From contig NZ_WVZN01000032.1 of the NCBI RefSeq assembly GCF_011772445.1, positions 15,681 to 73,458 on the forward strand: a stretch of 57,778 bases of DNA, written 5' to 3'. Shown in pieces: positions 38,269 through 46,036 of this stretch. The notes under the pieces are model-generated. The model ran no database searches and had not been told where the DNA came from. It was given only the letters and a program-made list of their open reading frames with translations. The position numbers and the translations under genes are program-made. The DNA is from Hydrogenophaga sp. (GTDB lineage Bacteria > Pseudomonadota > Gammaproteobacteria > Burkholderiales > Burkholderiaceae_C). The number at the start of each line of letters is the position of its first letter. Positions within the stretch are counted from its first letter, which is position 1.

Positions 38269-38733
38269 TCACTTGAGGTGATCGTTGACGAGCTTGGTCA
38301 TCTCGAACATGGAGGCCTGGGCCTTCTTGAAGATTTCCTTCAGCTTGGCGTCGGCGTTGATCATGCGCTTGTTGACCGAGTCCTGCAGCTTGTTCTTCTT
38401 GATGTAGTCCCACACCTTCTTGGTCACCTCGGTGCGCGGCAGCGGGTTGCTGCCGACGATGGCGGCCAGCGCGGCGCTGGGGGTCAGGGCCTTCATGAAG
38501 GCGGCGTTGGGGGTTCGCTTCTTGGCGGGGGCCTTTTTCGCGGGGGCCTTCTTCGCGGCGACCTTCTTGGCCGGAGCAGCGGCTTTCTTCGCCGGGGCTT
38601 TCTTGGCCGGAGCGGCCTTCTTCGCCGGAGCGGCTTTCTTGGCCGGGGCGGCTTTCTTCGCCGGGGCCTTCTTGGCCGGAGCGGCCTTCTTCGCCGGAGC
38701 CTTCTTCGCGGCGGCTTTCTTCGCAGTTGCCAT
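38269..38733 (-). CDS. SWIB/MDM2-domain protein with histone H1-like lysine/alanine tail
   Basis: A 154-residue protein. Residues 1-73 are almost only Lys, Ala and Pro in AAPAKKAPAKK-type repeats like the tail of bacterial H1-like proteins, predicted to bind DNA. Residues about 75-150 form a SWIB (BAF60b) domain: NPLPRTEVTKKVWDYIKKNKL is the family signature. It is probably nucleoid-associated. It ends 33 bases before a strong terminator and is divergent from rraA. Confidence 0.92.
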   Translation of the reverse strand: MATAKKAAAKKAPAKKAAPAKKAPAKKAAPAKKAAPAKKAAPAKKAPAKKAAAPAKKVAAKKAPAKKAPAKKRTPNAAFMKALTPSAALAAIVGSNPLPRTEVTKKVWDYIKKNKLQDSVNKRMINADAKLKEIFKKAQASMFEMTKLVNDHLK

Positions 38734-39008
38734 GGTTGATTTCCTTCTAGAAGTTGATGTATCGCTGGTGGAGAACGCGCTCTCTCACAAGCGTCATGAT
38801 GCTAATGGAGTTGCACGCGGCTTCCAAGGAGGAAGACGCGCTTTTGCAAGGGGTGGCCCGCGGTAAACGGCGCTTTTTGGCGCGGAAAACAACACTCCAC
38901 GGGGGTGTGTGCGCCAGCGAGCGCTCCAGAGCGAGCGCGCAGGCGCGTGGGGCCGGTGCTTGTCTTCGACAATGCGCGCGTGCCGAAACCACCCATGAGG
39001 AGCCTGCC

Positions 39009-39506
39009 ATGAACCCTGCTTCCCCCGCCACCTGCGATCTTTGCGACGCCCACAAGGCCGACGACAGCGGCGCGTTTCGCGTGCTGCCGCCGGTGTGGCG
39101 GCACTTCGGCGCGCGCCGCGCGTTCCATGGGCTGGTGAGCACGGTGAAGTGCTTCGAGGACAACTCGCTGGTGAAGGCGGCGGTGGAGAGCGCCGGCGAG
39201 GGGCGCGTTCTGGTGGTGGACGGCGGCGGCTCGCTGCGCCGCGCGCTGCTGGGCGGCAACCTGGGCGCGGCGGCGGCGCGCAATGGCTGGGCGGGGGTGG
39301 TGATCGACGGCTGCGTGCGCGACGTGGCCGAACTGGCCGCATGCGATGTGGGCATCTGTGCGCTGGCACCGATGCCTTTGCCGACCGAGCGGCGCGGCGA
39401 AGGCCAGCGCGATGTCGCGGTGCGCGTGCAGGGGGTGTGGGTTCGTCCGGGGGACTGGCTCTACGCGGACGAGGACGGGGTGGTGGTCAGCTCCGTTCGG
39501 CTTTGA
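39009..39506 (+). CDS. rraA: RraA-family protein (RNase E inhibitor / HMG aldolase fold)
   Basis: A 165-residue trimeric-fold protein. CDLCDAHK opens it, and [20 protein letters not shown] with [14 protein letters not shown] is the family core. RraA binds and inhibits RNase E in E. coli, while some relatives are 4-hydroxy-4-methyl-2-oxoglutarate aldolases; sequence alone does not separate them. The ATG at 39009 has GAGGAG 6 bases upstream. Upstream in-frame sequence back to 38754 looks non-coding. Confidence 0.88.
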   Translation: MNPASPATCDLCDAHKADDSGAFRVLPPVWRHFGARRAFHGLVSTVKCFEDNSLVKAAVESAGEGRVLVVDGGGSLRRALLGGNLGAAAARNGWAGVVIDGCVRDVAELAACDVGICALAPMPLPTERRGEGQRDVAVRVQGVWVRPGDWLYADEDGVVVSSVRL

Positions 39507-39553
39507 GCTGGGTGGCTGGCGGTTGTGGCGCTTGCTTGCCTACTCCTCGCGAA

Positions 39554-39657
39554 GCTCGCAGCCACTGGGTGCCTTGTTCCGCGAATGTCCCCCGCCAAGG
39601 GCTGCGCCCTTGGCTCCTCCTTTATTTCGCTACACAAGGCACCCAGCGTCTGCGAGC
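39554..39657 (+). repeat. Structured repeat, module A
   Basis: Long arms 39554-39577 and 39634-39657 pair over 22 of 24 bases. Between them lie a conserved box TCCGCGAATGTCCCCC (39578-39593), an inner perfect hairpin GCCAAGGGC-TGC-GCCCTTGGC (39594-39614), and a second box TCCTCCTTTATTTCGCTAC (39615-39633). The same architecture recurs inverted 41 bases away. The convergent genes rraA and the TauE/SafE gene flank it. Confidence 0.8.
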
Positions 39658-39697
39658 CACAGACACGGTGGCGCACCAACGGACCGAGTGCCAACGA

Positions 39698-39810
39698 GGT
39701 CGTCGGTGATCGGGTGTCCGGCGTAGCGACATAAAGGCGGAGGAGTGGAGCGCGTCAGCGATCCGCTCCGGGGGACAGTCGCGGAGCCGGACACCCGAGC
39801 GCCGATGACC
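39698..39810 (-). repeat. Structured repeat, module B (inverted, diverged copy)
   Basis: On the minus strand: arm (39810-39786), TCCGCGACTGTCCCCC (39785-39770), inner hairpin GGAGCG...CGCTCC (39769-39747), a box ending TTTATGTCGCTAC (39746-39723), and closing arm (39722-39698). The arms pair over 22 of 25 bases but share little sequence with those of module A beyond a GGGTG core. Together with module A it accounts for most of the 341-base gene-free stretch 39507-39847; nothing else is seen there. Confidence 0.8.
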
Positions 39811-39847
39811 GGGGTAGTCGGAGAAAACCCGGAGAACCGAGGAAGCC

Positions 39848-40663
39848 TCAGCCCATGAGCCCCTTCCAGAGCATGTACGCCGCCAGCAGATAGAGGATGC
39901 CCGCGAACACCCGCTTGAGCGAGGCGATGGGCAACGCATGCGCCGCGCGAACGCCGAGGGGTGCCATCAGCACGCTTGCGCAGGCGATGACCACCAGCGC
40001 CGGCACATAGATGTAGCCCACCGAGTTGGCCGGCAGGTTGGCCACGCCCTGGCCCGACACCACGTAGCCCGCCGCGTTGGCCAGTGCGATGGGAAAGCCC
40101 AGCGCCGCGCTGGTGGCCACCGCGTTGTGGATCGGCACGTTGCACCAGGTCATGAAGGGCACCGACACGAAGCCGCCGCCCGCGCCCACGAGGCCCGACA
40201 GAAAGCCGATGACGCCGCCCGCGCCGAGTTGGCCGGCCGTGCCCGGCATGGTGCGCGTTGGCTTGGGTTTGCGGTCCAGCAGCATCTGCGTGGCAGAGAA
40301 GCCCACGAACAGCGCGAAGAACAGCGCCAGCCACGAGCCCTTGAGCAGCGCGAACACGCCCATGCTCGCCACCACGGCGCCCAGCACGATGCCCGGCGCC
40401 AGGCGCTTGACGATGTCCCAGCGCACCGCGCCGCGCTTGTGGTGCGCGCGCACGCTCGAGATGCTGGTGAAGATGATGGTCGCCATCGAGGTGGCGATGG
40501 CCATCTTGACGGCCAGGTCGGGCGCGACGCCGCGGCCGTTGAGGATGAGGGTGATGAACGGGACCATCAGCATTCCGCCGCCGATGCCCAGAAGGCCCGC
40601 GAGGAATCCGGTCCCCACGCCGAGCAGTGCGAGCTCGGCGATCAACAGGGGTTCAAGTGGCAT
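39848..40663 (-). CDS. TauE/SafE-family (TSUP) transporter
   Basis: A 271-residue membrane protein with about eight transmembrane helices and the two TSUP repeats, each with a Gly-rich motif (LAGLLGIGGGMLMVPF and LSGLVGAGGGFVSVPF). The family exports sulfite, sulfoacetate or other organosulfur anions, or imports others. The ATG at 40663 is preferred to an in-frame TTG 15 bases upstream, which would lie within the 6S RNA 3' arm. No ribosome site is obvious. Confidence 0.88.
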   Translation of the reverse strand: MPLEPLLIAELALLGVGTGFLAGLLGIGGGMLMVPFITLILNGRGVAPDLAVKMAIATSMATIIFTSISSVRAHHKRGAVRWDIVKRLAPGIVLGAVVASMGVFALLKGSWLALFFALFVGFSATQMLLDRKPKPTRTMPGTAGQLGAGGVIGFLSGLVGAGGGFVSVPFMTWCNVPIHNAVATSAALGFPIALANAAGYVVSGQGVANLPANSVGYIYVPALVVIACASVLMAPLGVRAAHALPIASLKRVFAGILYLLAAYMLWKGLMG

Positions 40664-40670
40664 GAAAGGT

Positions 40671-40841
40671 GTCTGCAAGTGAGTGCCGGGCCGTTAGCCT
40701 GAACCGGGGTTCAGGTGGGCGAGGGCAACGCGGCTTCGGGTTCGTCTGACGCGAGACGCTCGCACCAGCCGCGCAATGTACCAAGCCCGGGCTCAATGAG
40801 CATTGGTTCAAGGACATGAGAACCCGGCACACACTGCAGAC
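40671..40841 (-). ncRNA. ssrS: 6S RNA
   Basis: A 171-base minus-strand RNA just downstream of zapA, the usual location. A closing stem of about 19 bp joins 40823-40841 (5' side) to 40671-40690 (3' side) with one bulge and one mismatch. The segment read as CACCTGAACCCCGGTTCAGG closely matches the 3' hairpin of E. coli 6S RNA (CACCTTGAACC...GGTTCAAGG followed by GTTACAGCC; here CTAACGGCC), and GCGGCTGGTGCGAGC matches the GCGGTTGGTGAGC of its central region. A -10-like TAAAAT lies on the minus strand at 40854-40849, 7 bases before the inferred start. It should sequester sigma-70 RNA polymerase in stationary phase. Confidence 0.85.
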
Positions 40842-40935
40842 GGACGCAATTTTAGGAGCAGTGCAAAACCCCTGCGGACCATCGGTCGGTGCGTGTGCGC
40901 GTGCTGATGGGCGGCGCGCGGTCACGCGGATTTCA

Positions 40936-41346
40936 TCAGAGCAGCCGACCGTCCTTGTCCAGCGTCTGGTCGAGCCGGCGCATGAGGTCTTCGACGCGCG
41001 AGAGCGTCTGCGGATCGATCGGGTCCTGGTCGAAACTGCCGCCGGCTTCGGCGAAGGCGCTGCCTTCCGCCTGCGCGAAGGAAGAGGCCTGGAACTGCTG
41101 GGCCTCGGCCTCGCGCTCGGCTTCCTTGCGCTCCAGTTGCGACAGCTCGAACGCCAGGTTCAGCGAGGCCAGCACGGCGATGCGGTCGCGCGCCTTGACC
41201 TTGCCCGCGTCGCGGATGCGGCACATGGCGGTGTCCACGCGCTCCACGGCGTCGAGCAGCGCGGCCTCGCCGCCGTCGGGGCAGGACAGCAGGTAGCTCT
41301 GCCCCATGATCTGCACTTCGATCTGCTTGTAGCCGGGCCGGTTCAT
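40936..41346 (-). CDS. zapA: Cell division protein ZapA
   Basis: A 136-residue FtsZ-ring stabiliser. The N-terminal domain (IEVQIMGQSYLLSCPDGGEAALLDAVERVD) and the following coiled-coil (IAVLASLNLAFELSQLERKEAE) are typical. An acidic, Gln/Ala-rich linker and a C-terminal helix (RVEDLMRRLDQTLDKD) extend it beyond the E. coli length. Its ATG overlaps the stop of the upstream coiled-coil gene. Confidence 0.93.
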   Translation of the reverse strand: MNRPGYKQIEVQIMGQSYLLSCPDGGEAALLDAVERVDTAMCRIRDAGKVKARDRIAVLASLNLAFELSQLERKEAEREAEAQQFQASSFAQAEGSAFAEAGGSFDQDPIDPQTLSRVEDLMRRLDQTLDKDGRLL

Positions 41347-41570
41347 GTGCGCTCCTTGCGTTCGTCGGCACCTGCGCCGGGCAGCCGTTCGAGCAGCGCG
41401 TCGATGCGCGCGCGCGCCGCCATGAGCCGCGATTTCAGCGAATCGCGTTCGGCCTGAAGCGCGTGCACCTGCTCGACGAGCAGGGCGTTGGTGCGCTGCA
41501 GCTCTTCGTGGCGCAGCAGCAGCCGCTCCACCTTGTCGGTGATCTGGTCGATGGGCGAGGGCACGGCCAT
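41343..41570 (-). CDS. Short coiled-coil protein, ZapB-like/TIGR02449 type
   Basis: A 75-residue protein that is nearly all coiled coil (ITDKVERLLLRHEELQRTNALLVEQ, LQAERDSLKSRLMAAR). Its position directly before zapA with a 4-base overlap suggests a divisome partner of ZapA comparable to ZapB. The ATG at 41570 (MAVPSPIDQ) is preferred over a start at 41615. It is divergent from the riboswitch-controlled btuB operon. Confidence 0.82.
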   Translation of the reverse strand: MAVPSPIDQITDKVERLLLRHEELQRTNALLVEQVHALQAERDSLKSRLMAARARIDALLERLPGAGADERKERT

Positions 41571-41625
41571 GGTCTTTGCGTGGCGAAGGGCGTGGGGCAT
41601 TGTAGGCGTCACCAAAGGCTTTGCT

Positions 41626-41631
41626 TAGAAT
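41626..41631 (+). promoter_or_regulatory. Possible -10 box of the btuB operon
   Basis: TAGAAT, a fair -10 hexamer, lies 8 bases before the start of the riboswitch fold. A -35 (TTGTAG, 41600-41605) is present but with a 20-base spacer, so the call is tentative. Confidence 0.4.
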
Positions 41632-41638
41632 CGCCGGC

Positions 41639-41872
41639 GTTGGTGCTCGCGGCGTGGTTCACGCGCCGCGGTTAAACGGGAAGCAGGAGGGCGCGCTGCC
41701 AGCGGCGGCGAACCTAACCTGCGCTGCCCCCGCAACGGTAAGCAGACGAGATGGCCGGCGGCTCCAAGCCGCCGGATGCTCTGCCCCCCTCACACCGCCA
41801 CTGGCCGGCGCCTTGTGCACTGGCTGGGAAGGCGAGGGGGGTTGGTCTGTCAGCCCGGATACCGGCCAGCAC
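41639..41872 (+). promoter_or_regulatory. Cobalamin riboswitch
   Basis: The conserved core elements appear in order: TTGGTGCTCG (41639-41649), CGGTTAAACGGGAA (41669-41682), GCTGCCCCCGCAACGGTAAGCAG (41723-41745), and the B12 box CAGCCCGGATACCGGCC (41851-41867). Immediately after it, CACGGTGG (41870-41877) pairs with CCACCGTG (41897-41904), a probable expression-platform hairpin without a T-run, so control may be at translation or by Rho. The next gene is btuB. Together with the -10 candidate it accounts for most of the 389-base gap before btuB. Confidence 0.94.
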
Positions 41873-41959
41873 GGTGGTGGTGCGTCGCAAGGCGCGCCAC
41901 CGTGACGCCCAGGCACCGTCGGGGAAGGCGGTGAGGGCAGCCCTTCTGTTTCCACAACC

Positions 41960-43777
41960 ATGAAATCCCGTGTTCCGTCCTGGCGCCTGGCCGCCCTGAC
42001 GCTGTCCCTGTCCGCCGCTTTTCCGGCGCTTGCGCAGGGCACCGCCCCCGCGCTCTCCGAAACCGTCGTCACCGCCAACCGCACGCCCACGCGGGTGGAC
42101 AGCCTGGTGAGCGACGTCACCGTCATCGAACGCGCCGACATCGAGAAGATGGCCGGCCAGACCCTGACCGAGGTGCTGGTGCGCGCCGCCGGCGTGCAGA
42201 TGGCCACCAACGGCGGCCGCGGCAAGAGCGGCAACATCTTCATCCGCGGCGCCGAGTCGCGCCACACCATCCTGCTGATCGATGGCGTGCGCTACGGCTC
42301 GGCCACGGCGGGCACGCCGGTGTGGAGCGGCCTGCCACTGGACGCGATCGAGCGCATCGAAGTGCTCAAGGGCCCGGGCTCCTCGCTGTACGGCAGCGAC
42401 GGCGTCGGCGGCGTGGTGCAGATCTTCACGCGCAAGGGCCGCGAGGGCTTCCACCCCAGCGCCTTCGTCACGCTCGGCAGCGACAGCTTCTCGCAGGTGG
42501 GCGCGGGCCTGAGCGGTGGCAGCGGTGGCGTCACGTACGCGATCGACGCCTCCACCCTCAACGACGGCGGCTTTTCCGCCACCAACCCCACGGTGCAGTT
42601 CGGCAACCACAACCCCGACCGCGACCCGTTCCGCCAGCGCTCGCTCAACGGCTCGGTCGGCATCGAACTCACGCGCGACTGGAAGCTCGACGCCGGCGTG
42701 TTGTATTCCGAGGGCACCAACCACTACGACGACGGCCCGGGCCGCGACACGCACGACGACTTCCGCTCGCAGGTGCTGCGCGCCGGCCTCAGCGGCAAGG
42801 TGCTGCCGGGCTGGAGGACGCAATTCCAGGTGTCGCAAAGCGAGGACTACGCCAGGTCCATCGTCGCGTCCTTCTTGCCCAGCCACTTCGGCACGAAACA
42901 GAACCAGGTGCTCTGGCAGAACGACATCGACACGCCGATCGGCGTGGTGCTGGCCGGCGTGGAACGCCTGGAGCAGAAGGTCGACAGCGCCACGCGCTAC
43001 GACGTGACCGAGCGCAGCATCAACTCCGCCTTCCTGGGCCTCAATGGCGAAGCGGGTTCGCACAGCTGGCAGCTCAACCTGCGCAACGACCGCAACTCGC
43101 AGTTCGGTGACAGCAGCACCGGCTTCGTGGGCTACGGCTACCGCCTCACGCCCTCGCTGCGCGCGCACGTGTCGCACGGCACCAGCTTTGTGGCGCCCTC
43201 GTTCAACCAGCTCTACTTCCCCGGCTTCGGCACGCCCACGCTGCAGCCGGAAGAGGGTCGCAACACCGACGTCGGCCTGAGCTGGTCGCTGGGCGGCCAC
43301 ACGGTGAAGGCGGTCTACTTCGACAACAAGATCCGCGGCTTCATCCCCTCGGGCCCGCTGCCGGCCAACGTGCCGCGCGCGCGCATCGAAGGCTGGACGC
43401 TGGGCTACGACGGCAGCGTGGGCGCCTGGGCACTGCGCGCCTCGCTGGAAAGCATCGACCCGCGCAACGAGGTGACGGGCCGGCTGCTGCCGCGCCGCAG
43501 CAAGACGCAGGCCACGCTGGGCGCCGACGTCGGCGTGGGCGCCTGGAAGTTCGGCGGCACCCTGCTGCACGTGGGCGACCGCTTCGACGACGCCAACAAC
43601 AGCTTCAAGCTGGACGCCTACACCACGCTGGACCTGCACGCCGACTACGCGGTGTCGAAGAACTGGACCGTGCAGACCCAGTTGCGCAACATCACCGACG
43701 AGGACTACCAGACCGTGCGCGGCTACAACCAGCCGGGCCGTGGCGTCTTCGTCACCCTGCGCTGGGCGCCGAAGTAA
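41960..43777 (+). CDS. btuB: TonB-dependent vitamin B12 receptor BtuB
   Basis: A 605-residue outer-membrane receptor. A signal peptide is visible (RLAALTLSLSAAFPALAQG, cleavage near residue 25), then the TonB box SETVVTA, the plug domain (FIRGAESRHTILLIDGVRYG, VLKGPGSSLYGSDGVGGV), and a 22-strand barrel ending in the typical aromatic-containing terminus (GVFVTLRWAPK). The cobalamin riboswitch upstream confirms the substrate class. The ribosome site is weak, fitting translational control. Confidence 0.95.
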   Translation: MKSRVPSWRLAALTLSLSAAFPALAQGTAPALSETVVTANRTPTRVDSLVSDVTVIERADIEKMAGQTLTEVLVRAAGVQMATNGGRGKSGNIFIRGAESRHTILLIDGVRYGSATAGTPVWSGLPLDAIERIEVLKGPGSSLYGSDGVGGVVQIFTRKGREGFHPSAFVTLGSDSFSQVGAGLSGGSGGVTYAIDASTLNDGGFSATNPTVQFGNHNPDRDPFRQRSLNGSVGIELTRDWKLDAGVLYSEGTNHYDDGPGRDTHDDFRSQVLRAGLSGKVLPGWRTQFQVSQSEDYARSIVASFLPSHFGTKQNQVLWQNDIDTPIGVVLAGVERLEQKVDSATRYDVTERSINSAFLGLNGEAGSHSWQLNLRNDRNSQFGDSSTGFVGYGYRLTPSLRAHVSHGTSFVAPSFNQLYFPGFGTPTLQPEEGRNTDVGLSWSLGGHTVKAVYFDNKIRGFIPSGPLPANVPRARIEGWTLGYDGSVGAWALRASLESIDPRNEVTGRLLPRRSKTQATLGADVGVGAWKFGGTLLHVGDRFDDANNSFKLDAYTTLDLHADYAVSKNWTVQTQLRNITDEDYQTVRGYNQPGRGVFVTLRWAPK

Positions 43778-43786
43778 ATTCGCCCG

Positions 43787-44608
43787 ATGGCCAGTGACTT
43801 CTCCCGCGCGCCCACGGGCCCGCAGCGCATCGTCTGCCTCACCGAGGAGACCACCGAGTGGCTCTACCTGCTGGGGCAGGAGTCGCGCATCGTGGGCATC
43901 TCGGGCTACACGGTGCGCCCGCGCCGCGCGCGCGAGGAGAAGCCCAAGGTCAGCGCCTTCCTGAGCGCGAAGATCGACAAGATCCTCGCGTTGGAGCCGG
44001 ACTGCGTGTTCGGCTTCTCCGACCTGCAGGCCGACATCGCGTCGGCGCTGATCCGCGCGGGTGTGCAGGTCACCGTCTTCAACCAGCGCAGCGTGGCGCA
44101 GATCCTGGACATGCTTTTTCAGGTGGCCGCGATGGTGGGCGAGGCCGAGCAGGGCCAGGCCTGGATCGCGCGCACCCAGGCGCGCCTGCGCGAGATCGCC
44201 GAGGCGGGCCGCGCGCTGCCGCGCCGCCCGCGCGTGTACTTCGAGGAATGGGACGATCCCTGCATCAGCGGCATACGCTGGGTGTCCGAGCTGGTCGGCA
44301 TCGCGGGCGGGGACGACTGCTTCCCCGAACTGGCCGCCATGCCGCTGGGCAAGGACCGCATCATCGGCGAGCCTCTGCGCATCGTCGAGCGCGCTCCCGA
44401 CATCGTGGTCGGCTCCTGGTGCGGCAAGAAGTTCCGGCCCGAGCGCGTGGCCGCGCGCGACGGCTGGCAGCATGTGCCGGCCGTGCGCGACGGCGAACTG
44501 CACGAGATCAAGTCCGCCGACATCCTGCAGCCCGGCCCGGCCGCGCTCACCGATGGCGTGGAGCAACTGCACCGCCTCGTGCTGGACTGGAGCGCTCGCC
44601 ATGGCTGA
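43787..44608 (+). CDS. Cobalamin-binding (BtuF-like) protein without signal peptide
   Basis: A 273-residue periplasmic-binding-protein fold of the BtuF/helical-backbone type (RIVCLTEETTEWLYLLGQESRIVGISG, LALEPDCVFGFSDLQADIA). No signal peptide precedes it: the N-terminus is MASDFSRAPTGPQ. It may be cytoplasmic, or lack an unrecognised start. A true secreted BtuF is encoded two genes downstream. Its last 8 bases overlap cobU. Confidence 0.82.
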   Translation: MASDFSRAPTGPQRIVCLTEETTEWLYLLGQESRIVGISGYTVRPRRAREEKPKVSAFLSAKIDKILALEPDCVFGFSDLQADIASALIRAGVQVTVFNQRSVAQILDMLFQVAAMVGEAEQGQAWIARTQARLREIAEAGRALPRRPRVYFEEWDDPCISGIRWVSELVGIAGGDDCFPELAAMPLGKDRIIGEPLRIVERAPDIVVGSWCGKKFRPERVAARDGWQHVPAVRDGELHEIKSADILQPGPAALTDGVEQLHRLVLDWSARHG

Positions 44609-45167
44609 AGCCATCGCCCGCAGCGAGTTCATCCTCGGCGGCCAGCGCAGCGGCAAGTCGCGCCGCGCGGAAGCGCTCGCGCGCCAGTGGCTCGACGCCG
44701 ACGGCACGCACCGCGCGGTGCTGGTTGCCACCGCCCAGCCCTGGGACGAAGACATGCGCGCGCGCATCGCCCGGCACCAGCAGGACCGCGCCGAGCGCGT
44801 GCCCGGCATGGCCACCGTGGAGGCCCCGCTGGCCCTGGCCGAAACGCTGGGGGACCTCACGGCGCCCGACACCCTGGTGGTGGTGGACTGCCTCACGCTC
44901 TGGCTCACCAACCTGCTGATGCCGGCGCAGGGCGGGCCCGCCGATGCACAGGCGCCCACGCAGCAATTGCTGAACGCCATCGAGACCGCGCGCGGTCCCG
45001 TGGTGCTGGTGGGCAACGAGATCGGTCTCGGCGTCATCCCCATGGGCCGCGAGACCCGCGCCTTCGTCGACGCGCTCGGCGGCCTGAATCAGGCCGTGGC
45101 GCGCGCCTGCGAGCGCGTCACCTTCATGGCGGCCGGCCTGCCGCTCACCCTGAAAGCGCCGCGATGA
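44601..45167 (+). CDS. cobU: Adenosylcobinamide kinase / adenosylcobinamide-phosphate guanylyltransferase
   Basis: A 188-residue bifunctional enzyme that phosphorylates adenosylcobinamide and attaches GMP. The P-loop is GGQRSGKS (residues 13-20). VVDCLTLWLTNLL and GNEIGLGVIPMGRETRAF are family hallmarks. The ATG at 44601 lies inside the preceding gene, and the stop overlaps the btuF start (ATGA). Confidence 0.95.
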   Translation: MAEAIARSEFILGGQRSGKSRRAEALARQWLDADGTHRAVLVATAQPWDEDMRARIARHQQDRAERVPGMATVEAPLALAETLGDLTAPDTLVVVDCLTLWLTNLLMPAQGGPADAQAPTQQLLNAIETARGPVVLVGNEIGLGVIPMGRETRAFVDALGGLNQAVARACERVTFMAAGLPLTLKAPR

Positions 45168-46036
45168 CGCGCCCGAGCCTGTCTTTCCTGTTCGTCCTCT
45201 GTCTTGCATGGCTCGGCGCCGCCCAGGCCGCCGAGATCCGCGTCACCGACGACCGCGGCGTCGCCGTGAGCCTGCCGCGCTCGCCGCAGCGCATCGTCTC
45301 GCTGCTGCCATCGCTCACCGAAACCGTGTGCGAGCTGGGGCAGTGCCACCGCCTGGTCGGCGTGGACCGCTACTCCAATTTCCCCGCCTCCGTGCGCGCC
45401 TTGCCGCAGACCGGCGGCGGGGTCGACCCCAACATCGAGGCCATCGTGGCGCTGCGGCCCGACGTGGTGCTGGCCGCCACGTCCTCGCGCGGCGTGCAGC
45501 GGCTGGAGTCCTTCGGCCTGAAGGTGCTGGCGCTGGAGCCGCGCACCAGCCGCGACGCCCAGCGCGTGATGGGCGTGCTGGGCCAGGTGCTGGAGGTGCC
45601 CGACGCGCAGCGCATCTGGCGCGCCATCGACGCGGGCGTGTCGGCCGCCGCGCAGTCGCTGCCGCCCGCGGCGCGCGGCCTGCGCGTGTACTACGAGGTG
45701 AGCAACGGCGGCTACGCGGCGGGGCCGCAGTCCTTCATCGGCGAACTCATGGACCGCCTGGGGGTGAAGAACATCGTCACGCCCGAGCTCGGCCCCTTCC
45801 CGCGCATCAACCCCGAGTACGTGGTGCGCGCCAATCCCGACCTGATCATGATCGGCAAGCGCAACGTCGCCGGCCTGGAGCAGCGCCCCGGCTGGCAGGG
45901 CATGCGCGCCTTGCGCGAGCGGCGCGTTTGCGTGTTCACCGCCGACGAGTCCGACGTGCTGGTGCGCCCCGGGCCGCGCATGGCGGAGGCCGCGCGCTTG
46001 ATGGCGCGCTGCATTCAGGACAAGGGATTGACATGA
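45164..46036 (+). CDS. btuF: Periplasmic B12-binding protein BtuF
   Basis: A 290-residue ABC binding protein with a signal peptide (LSFLFVLCLAWLGAAQAAE, cleavage near residue 22). The fold is recognised by RIVSLLPSLTETVCELGQ and GVDRYSNFPASVRALPQTGG, as in BtuF. It hands cobalamin to BtuCD, whose genes follow with 4-base overlaps. Confidence 0.93.
   Translation: MTRPSLSFLFVLCLAWLGAAQAAEIRVTDDRGVAVSLPRSPQRIVSLLPSLTETVCELGQCHRLVGVDRYSNFPASVRALPQTGGGVDPNIEAIVALRPDVVLAATSSRGVQRLESFGLKVLALEPRTSRDAQRVMGVLGQVLEVPDAQRIWRAIDAGVSAAAQSLPPAARGLRVYYEVSNGGYAAGPQSFIGELMDRLGVKNIVTPELGPFPRINPEYVVRANPDLIMIGKRNVAGLEQRPGWQGMRALRERRVCVFTADESDVLVRPGPRMAEAARLMARCIQDKGLT

Noticed and set aside
38754..39008. A longer rraA reading frame beginning at 38754
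   Set aside because: The extra 85 codons look non-coding, overlap the promoter region of the divergent SWIB gene, and the ATG at 39009 has a proper ribosome site.
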